A DNA stretch of 64,000 nucleotides, taken from positions 1-64,000 of the forward strand of contig NZ_JAAABL010000002.1 in NCBI RefSeq assembly GCF_009900765.1, read 5' to 3'. Under the pieces are notes generated by a model. The model was not told the origin of the DNA, made no database searches, and was given only the letters and a program-made list of their open reading frames with translations. Every line of letters begins with the position of its first letter. Position 1 is the stretch's first letter. This DNA is from Rhodovarius lipocyclicus (lineage in GTDB: Bacteria; Pseudomonadota; Alphaproteobacteria; Acetobacterales; Acetobacteraceae). Shown here in pieces: positions 59,125 through 64,000 of this stretch. The position numbers and the translations under genes are program-made.

Positions 59125-61845
59125 TCAGCCGCCCAACCGTTCCAGCACACCCTTTTCCATCACCAGCTTCTCACTGAGGCTGCGCTTGCGCTCGTGCATT
59201 TCCTCCAGCACTTCGGGCTTGGCGCGGGCCATGAAGTCGGCGTTGGCCAGCCGGGCCTCGGTGGAGGCGAGGTCCTTTTCCAGCTTCTCGATATCCTTGC
59301 GCTTGGCCTTGCTGGCGCCGGCGCGGTCGATGGGCGCGCCCACGTCGATCATGAAGATGTGGCCGCGGAAGGGCATCTGCGCGCAGTGCTCCGAATCTCC
59401 GACAGCAGGATCGCGGGTCCCATAAGGCTTGTCTTCTTGCAGCGCCACTTTGGCCAGCCGAGAAATGGCGCCGGCATTGCCTTCGACCAAGCTGGAGAGG
59501 GAGGGGCCGGGGTCTTCAAAGGCCCGAGCACCCCGCCAGATCGGCAGCGTCGCCCCCAGCCAGGCCTTGGCATTGGCCGGGTCCAGCTTGGCGAATTCGC
59601 CGCGCGTGGCGCGCACTTCCTCGATGAAGGCGATGGCCCAGTCGATGCCGCCGGCGTTCAGGTCCTCGGTCGAGAAGGCGGGCACTTCGGGCCAGGGGGC
59701 GGTCACCAGCCCCACGGCGTCGCCATAGCCCAGCTTCTCCCACAGCTCGGCCGTGATGTAGGGCATGACCGGGTGCAGCAGCTTCAGGATGGTGCCCAGC
59801 GCGTATTGCGCGGCGCCCTTCACCTGCGCCTGCTCGTCGGTCGCCTCGCCGCCCAGGGTGGGCTTGGCCAGCTCGATGAACCAGTCGCAGAAGGTGCCCC
59901 AGGTGAAGGCGTAGGCGCCGTTGGCGTAGTCGTCGAAGCGGAAGCCCTCGATGGCGGCGCTGGCGGCCAGCACGGCGGCATCGGTCTTCTCCAGGATCCA
60001 GCGGGCCAGCGGTGCCGTCGCGTCCTCCCGCTTCCAGGCGGGGTCGGGCGCGATGCCGTTCATTTCCAGGAAGCGCGCGGCGTTCCAGATCTTGGTGGCG
60101 AAGGCGCGGTAGCCTTCCATCCGCTGCTTCGCCAGCTTGATGTCGCGGCCGGGGCTGGCCAGCGCGCACAGGGTGAAGCGCACGGCGTCGGCGCCATAGG
60201 CGTCGATCAGCTCCAGGGGGTCCATCACGTTCCCCTTGGACTTCGACATCTTCTGGCCCTTCTCGTCGCGGACTAGGCCGTGGATGACGACGGTGGAGAA
60301 GGGAGCGACGCCGGTGCAGTACTCGCCCATCATCATCATCCGGGCGACCCAGAAGAAGATGATGTCGAAGCCCGTGACCAGCACATTGGTGGGGTAGTGC
60401 TTGGCGAGCGCCGGCGTCTGTTCCGGCCAGCCCAGCGTGCTGAACGGCCAGAGTGCCGAGCTGAACCAGGTATCGAGCACATCCGGGTCGCGCGTCAGCG
60501 CCACGCCGGGGCCGGCCAGGGCCTGGGCCTCGGCCTCATCGCGGGCGACATAGACCTGGCCATCCGGCGCGTACCAGGCCGGGATCTGGTGCCCCCACCA
60601 CAGCTGGCGGGAGACGCACCAGGGCTGGATGTCGCGCATCCAGGCGAAGAAGGTATTTTCGAACAGCTTGGGCTCGAACTTCACCCGGCCGGTCTCGACG
60701 GCCTCGATCGGGCGCTGGGCCAGGGTGGCGGCATCGACATACCACTGCATGGTCAGGCGCGGCTCGATCGGCACGCCGGAGCGGTCGCCATGCGGCACCT
60801 GGTGGGTGTGGGGTTCGACCAGCACCAGGGCCTCGGTCGCCTCCAGCTCGGCCACGATGCGCTTGCGCGCCTCGAAGCGGTCGAGGCCCTCCAGGCTGTT
60901 GAGGAAGTCGCTGCCTCGCCCGATCTCGGCCAAGGTCACCCGGCCCTCGGCGTCCAGCATGGTGGGGCTGGCCAGGTTATGGCGCTTGCCCACCTCGAAA
61001 TCGTTGAAGTCGTGCGCGGGGGTGATCTTCACCGCGCCCGTGCCCTTTTCCGGGTCGGAATAGGCATCGGCCACGATGGGGATGCGCCGGCCGGTGATGG
61101 GCAGGATGACGTGCTTGCCGACGAGCGCCGCGTAGCGCTCATCCTCCGGGTGCACGGCCACCGCTGTGTCGGCCAGCATGGTTTCCGGGCGGGTGGTGGC
61201 CACCACGATCTCGCCGCCGCCCTCGACCGGGTAGCGGATGTGCCACAGGCTGCCCTTCACCTCCCGGCTCTCGACCTCGAGGTCGGAGATCGCGGTCTGG
61301 AACACCGGGTCCCAGTTCACCAGGCGGGTGTCGCGATAGATCAGGCCATCGCGGTGCAGGCGCACGAACACCTCGATGACGGCCTTGGACAGGCCCTCAT
61401 CCATCGTGAAGCGTTCGCGCGGCCAGTCCACGCTGGCGCCGAGGCGCCGCAGCTGGCGGGTGATGGTGCCGCCGCTCTCGGCCTTCCAGGCCCAGACGCG
61501 GCGCAGGAATTCCTCGCGGCCCAGTTCGCGGCGGCCGGGCTGCTGGGTCTGCGCCAGCTGGCGCTCCACCACCATCTGGGTCGCGATGCCGGCGTGGTCG
61601 GTGCCGGGCATCCACAGCGTGTCGTCGCCCTTCATGCGGTGGTAGCGCACCATCACGTCCTGCAACGTGTTGTTCAGCGCGTGGCCGATGTGCAGGCTGC
61701 CGGTGACGTTGGGCGGCGGGATGACGATGGTGAAGGGCGCGGCCTCCTCCCGCCCTGGCTGGCTGGCGTTGAAGCAGCCGGAGGCTTCCCAGCGCTCATA
61801 CAGCGCGGTCTCGAAGCTGGCGGGGTCGAAGGTCTTGTCGAGCAT
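59125..61845 (-). CDS. valS: Valyl-tRNA synthetase
   Basis: Class I synthetase of 906 residues. Start taken at 61845 (MLDKTFDPASFETALYERWE); an in-frame Met 22 codons earlier adds a Pro/Lys-rich tail not expected. The HIGH motif lies in PPPNVTGSLHIGHALNNTLQ, the editing domain includes VVATTRPETMLADTAVAVHP, and KMSKS is in DEKGQKMSKSKGNVMDPLEL. The C-terminal coiled coil (DIEKLEKDLASTEARLAN) contacts tRNA-Val. No leader T-box is seen in the 104-base divergent gap. Confidence 0.96.
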   Translation of the reverse strand: MLDKTFDPASFETALYERWEASGCFNASQPGREEAAPFTIVIPPPNVTGSLHIGHALNNTLQDVMVRYHRMKGDDTLWMPGTDHAGIATQMVVERQLAQTQQPGRRELGREEFLRRVWAWKAESGGTITRQLRRLGASVDWPRERFTMDEGLSKAVIEVFVRLHRDGLIYRDTRLVNWDPVFQTAISDLEVESREVKGSLWHIRYPVEGGGEIVVATTRPETMLADTAVAVHPEDERYAALVGKHVILPITGRRIPIVADAYSDPEKGTGAVKITPAHDFNDFEVGKRHNLASPTMLDAEGRVTLAEIGRGSDFLNSLEGLDRFEARKRIVAELEATEALVLVEPHTHQVPHGDRSGVPIEPRLTMQWYVDAATLAQRPIEAVETGRVKFEPKLFENTFFAWMRDIQPWCVSRQLWWGHQIPAWYAPDGQVYVARDEAEAQALAGPGVALTRDPDVLDTWFSSALWPFSTLGWPEQTPALAKHYPTNVLVTGFDIIFFWVARMMMMGEYCTGVAPFSTVVIHGLVRDEKGQKMSKSKGNVMDPLELIDAYGADAVRFTLCALASPGRDIKLAKQRMEGYRAFATKIWNAARFLEMNGIAPDPAWKREDATAPLARWILEKTDAAVLAASAAIEGFRFDDYANGAYAFTWGTFCDWFIELAKPTLGGEATDEQAQVKGAAQYALGTILKLLHPVMPYITAELWEKLGYGDAVGLVTAPWPEVPAFSTEDLNAGGIDWAIAFIEEVRATRGEFAKLDPANAKAWLGATLPIWRGARAFEDPGPSLSSLVEGNAGAISRLAKVALQEDKPYGTRDPAVGDSEHCAQMPFRGHIFMIDVGAPIDRAGASKAKRKDIEKLEKDLASTEARLANADFMARAKPEVLEEMHERKRSLSEKLVMEKGVLERLGG

Positions 61846-61949
61846 GGGGCGTAACTTCCCCTTCGAGGGCGCGCGGTCAAGGGCGGGGGCGGGATGGCTG
61901 CCCTGAAACACCCCCTTTGCACCCGCCGCGCCTGCCTTAGGCTGGCCGC

Positions 61950-62912
61950 ATGAAGCTCCTCATCACCCGGGCCGCGCTGGCCGAGGCCGGTTCCCTGCCC
62001 CCCGCCGTCGAGCCCATGCTGTACGACCCGGCGCACCCGCCCAGCGGTTTCGACGCGGCCTTCCTGTCGCGTGAGCTGTTCTCGGGCGGGTCCCGGGACG
62101 CCCCGCCGCCGGCCTGGCGCATCTTCGTGGAATCGCTGGTGGCGAATCCGGGGCTGCAATGGTTGCAGATCCATTCCGCCGGCGCCGACCGGCCCGTGTA
62201 CCGGGAGCTGATGGCGCGGGGCGTGCGCGTCACGACCTCGGCCGGGGCGAATGCGGTGGCGGTGGCGCAATCGGCGGTGGCGATGCTGATGGGGCTGTCG
62301 CGCGGCCTGCCGGGCTGGGTCGAGGCCCAGGCCGCCCGCCGCTGGTCCCCCGCGAAATTGCCCTTTCCGCCTGACCTGGCGGGGCAGCGTGCCACGGTGG
62401 TGGGCATGGGCCCGGTGGGCCAGGAGATCGGCCGCCTGCTGGCCGCCGTGGGGCTGACGGTGCGCGGCCTGTCGCGCAGCGCGCGCGCGGTGCCGCCCGA
62501 GGGGTTCGTCAGTGCCGGGGTCTATGCCGATCTGGCGGGGTTGTTGCCGGAGACGGACTGGCTGGTGCTGGCCTGCCCGCTGGCGGAGGCCACGCGCGGC
62601 CTGCTGGGGGCCGGGCAGATCGCGGCGCTGCCGAAGGGGGCGGGGCTGGTCAATGTCTCACGCGGGGGCGTGGCGGATGAGGCGGCGGTGCGGGCCGCGC
62701 TGGAAAGCGGCCAGCTGATGGGCGCCTATGTGGACGTGTTCAGCCAGGAGCCGTTGCCGCCCGACAGCCCGTGGTGGAGCACGCCGAACACCATCATTTC
62801 CTCCCACGCCGCGGGGCCGGCGGCGGGGAACATGATGCGGGCGGCCAGGATCTTCCGGGACAATCTGGACAGGTTCCTGGCGGGCGGGGCGCTGGTGAAT
62901 GAGGTGCGGTGA
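61950..62912 (+). CDS. D-2-hydroxyacid dehydrogenase (GhrA/phosphoglycerate-dehydrogenase superfamily)
   Basis: NAD(P)-dependent reductase of 320 residues. Rossmann motif ATVVGMGPVGQEIGRLLAAV (GxGxxG), catalytic Arg in LVNVSRGGVADEA, Glu in DVFSQEPLPPDSPWW, and His in TIISSHAAGPAAGNM. The DSPWW-TPN form resembles glyoxylate/hydroxypyruvate reductases. Substrate cannot be fixed. Divergent from valS, and upstream of acpP by 189 bases with no link implied. Confidence 0.88.
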   Translation: MKLLITRAALAEAGSLPPAVEPMLYDPAHPPSGFDAAFLSRELFSGGSRDAPPPAWRIFVESLVANPGLQWLQIHSAGADRPVYRELMARGVRVTTSAGANAVAVAQSAVAMLMGLSRGLPGWVEAQAARRWSPAKLPFPPDLAGQRATVVGMGPVGQEIGRLLAAVGLTVRGLSRSARAVPPEGFVSAGVYADLAGLLPETDWLVLACPLAEATRGLLGAGQIAALPKGAGLVNVSRGGVADEAAVRAALESGQLMGAYVDVFSQEPLPPDSPWWSTPNTIISSHAAGPAAGNMMRAARIFRDNLDRFLAGGALVNEVR

Positions 62913-63101
62913 GGGGCACCCATGACCCTTCCGCGGCCGCCCGATGTCGCGGCACCCCTTGCCTTCTGCCGCGCACCCCGTTAACCCCCGAAGCCTGTCC
63001 GGCCCGCCCGGCGGTGCCCGGATTCCGGGCGGCGCCAGCACGGCCCGGCCGAAGGGTCAGTTTCAGCGCCCGGCATGCGGGGCCAGCCAGGAGATAGAGA
63101 G

Positions 63102-63341
63102 ATGAGCGAAGTCGCCGACAAGGTGAAGAAGATCGTGGTGGAGCACCTCGGCGTCGAGGAGAGCAAGGTGACGGAAACCGCCTCCTTCATCGACGACCTG
63201 GGCGCCGACAGCCTCGACACGGTCGAGCTGGTGATGGCCTTCGAGGAGGCCTTCGGCGTGGAGATCCCCGACGACGCCGCCGAGAAGATCGGCACCGTCA
63301 AGGACGCGATCGACTTCATCGAAAAGCAGAAGGCCGCCTGA
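63102..63341 (+). CDS. acpP: Acyl carrier protein
   Basis: 79-residue acidic carrier of fatty-acid synthesis. The phosphopantetheine Ser is in [19 protein letters not shown] (Ser36), and the rest matches bacterial AcpP nearly throughout ([20 protein letters not shown]). Start at 63102 follows GGAGATAGAGAG; an in-frame codon 27 bases upstream is less likely. Followed 28 bases later by fabF, the usual order. Confidence 0.97.
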   Translation: MSEVADKVKKIVVEHLGVEESKVTETASFIDDLGADSLDTVELVMAFEEAFGVEIPDDAAEKIGTVKDAIDFIEKQKAA

Positions 63342-63369
63342 AGAGCGGCTGGCCGGGAGTAACGCCTCA

Positions 63370-64000
63370 GTGTTCGCACAAGGTTTCGCGCCGCGCCGCG
63401 TGGTCGTCACCGGCATGGGAATCGTCAGCCCCTTGGGCGTTGGCGCAGATCATGTCTGGGGGCGGCTTGTCGCTGGTGAGAGCGGTATCAGCGCCATTCA
63501 GGGCTTCGATGTGAAGGACCTTCCGGCGAAGGTGGCGGGCCAGGTGCCCGCCGGTTCCCGCGCCGACAACCGGTTCGACCCATCGGAATACATCCCGGTC
63601 AAGGAACAGAAGAAGATGGACCGCTTCATCCAGCTCGCCTACGCGGCGGCTGTGGAAGCGGTCCAGGACAGCGGCTGGGAGCCGGAGGACGAACCCTCGC
63701 GTGAGCGCACGGGCGTCATGATCGGCAGCGGCATCGGCGGGCTGGAAACCATCCAGGAAACCGCGAAGCTGGTGGCCGAAGGCCGCACGCGCCGCATCTC
63801 GCCCTTCTTCATCCCGGCCTCGCTGGTGAACCTGGCCTCCGGCCACGTCTCCATCCGCTATGGCTTCAAGGGCCCTAACCATTCGGCCGTGACCGCCTGC
63901 GCCACCGGCGTGCATGCCATCGGTGACGCGGCCCGCCTGATCGCCCTGGACGACGCTGACGTGATGGTCGCCGGCGGCGCCGAGGCCGCGATCTGCGAAC
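63370..64000 (+). CDS. fabF: 3-oxoacyl-ACP synthase II (FabF), 3' end cut by the window edge
   Basis: Partial gene of 210 codons. GTG start with GGAG 8 bases upstream. N-terminus (M)FAQGFAPRRVVVTGMGIVS, then PLGVGADHVWGRLVAGESGI, KKMDRFIQLAYAAAVEA, GSGIGGLETIQETAKLV and the nucleophile Cys177 in SAVTACATGVHAIGDAA. The later His residues lie outside the window. Elongates acyl-ACP; the neighbour acpP encodes its substrate carrier. Confidence 0.95.
   Translation, partial: MFAQGFAPRRVVVTGMGIVSPLGVGADHVWGRLVAGESGISAIQGFDVKDLPAKVAGQVPAGSRADNRFDPSEYIPVKEQKKMDRFIQLAYAAAVEAVQDSGWEPEDEPSRERTGVMIGSGIGGLETIQETAKLVAEGRTRRISPFFIPASLVNLASGHVSIRYGFKGPNHSAVTACATGVHAIGDAARLIALDDADVMVAGGAEAAICE

Overview
The window is a gene-dense, very GC-rich stretch (by eye around 70% G+C or more) of a bacterial chromosome. 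Gene content fits an alphaproteobacterium, most likely an Acetobacteraceae/Roseomonas-like soil or water heterotroph: a Bug-type tricarboxylate transport receptor, a NasT/NasS pair with an ABC nitrate transporter, YejABEF, a TonB/PCuAC copper locus, an ArsR-methyltransferase next to metH, and acpP-fabF. The taxonomic placement is inference from gene content and composition; no rRNA is present. There is no phage, insertion sequence or CRISPR array, and no gene-free gap exceeds 300 bases.

Layout. 1-3.3 kb: a truncated chemoreceptor gene, then a tripartite-transporter receptor with its GntR regulator. 3.3-6.6 kb: a minus-strand unit of four close genes, namely a C39-like cysteine-peptidase-fold protein, two tiny lipoproteins, and a 745-residue fusion of an FAD/NAD(P) reductase with a patatin phospholipase. 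This is the most unusual protein-coding block here. 6.8-14.0 kb: a dipeptide/oligopeptide ABC transporter (dppABCDF-like) with a second, divergent solute receptor. 14.0-15.8 kb: GST and TetR genes, divergent, with two near-identical operators between them, and a small unknown gene. 15.9-25.8 kb: nitrate assimilation in one direction: nasT, an ANTAR-type two-hairpin leader, nasS, nrtABC, an FAD reductase subunit, nasA and cysG. 26.0-32.4 kb: yejABEF with a DUF3891 gene inserted. 32.6-36.4 kb: a probable copper-uptake locus. 36.4-43.0 kb: thpR, tesA/ybbA/ybbP, a Bax-inhibitor-like protein, tRNA-Gly and cobA. 43.3-47.2 kb: a periplasmic 5'-nucleotidase behind a Pho-box-like repeat, then a TSUP exporter trio. 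47.5-53.2 kb: two tandem M17 aminopeptidases, cysQ, a Sua5-type protein and a split chromate transporter. 53.2-62.9 kb: methyltransferases, ArsR-methyltransferase plus metH, valS, and a hydroxyacid dehydrogenase. 63.1-64.0 kb: acpP and the start of fabF.

The strongest non-coding signal is a family of intergenic mosaic elements at six gene 3' ends (about 6.6, 25.9, 32.5, 43.1, 47.3 and 59.0 kb). They combine perfect GC-rich palindromes with 3-base loops, hairpins with a GAAA (or complementary TTTC) loop that form terminal inverted repeats, an AT-rich core with a conserved motif, and a central hairpin whose arms covary between copies. Some palindromes carry the stop codon of the neighbouring gene. 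They may act as terminators or mRNA 3'-end stabilisers spread by a mobile, MITE-like ancestor.

Functional links: nitrate uptake and reduction feed siroheme synthesis (cysG), with a second SUMT (cobA) able to serve cobalamin, which metH needs. The ArsR-methyltransferase and a palindrome upstream suggest methyl-cycle control of metH. Several operons show 1-base or 4-base stop/start overlaps, indicating translational coupling.
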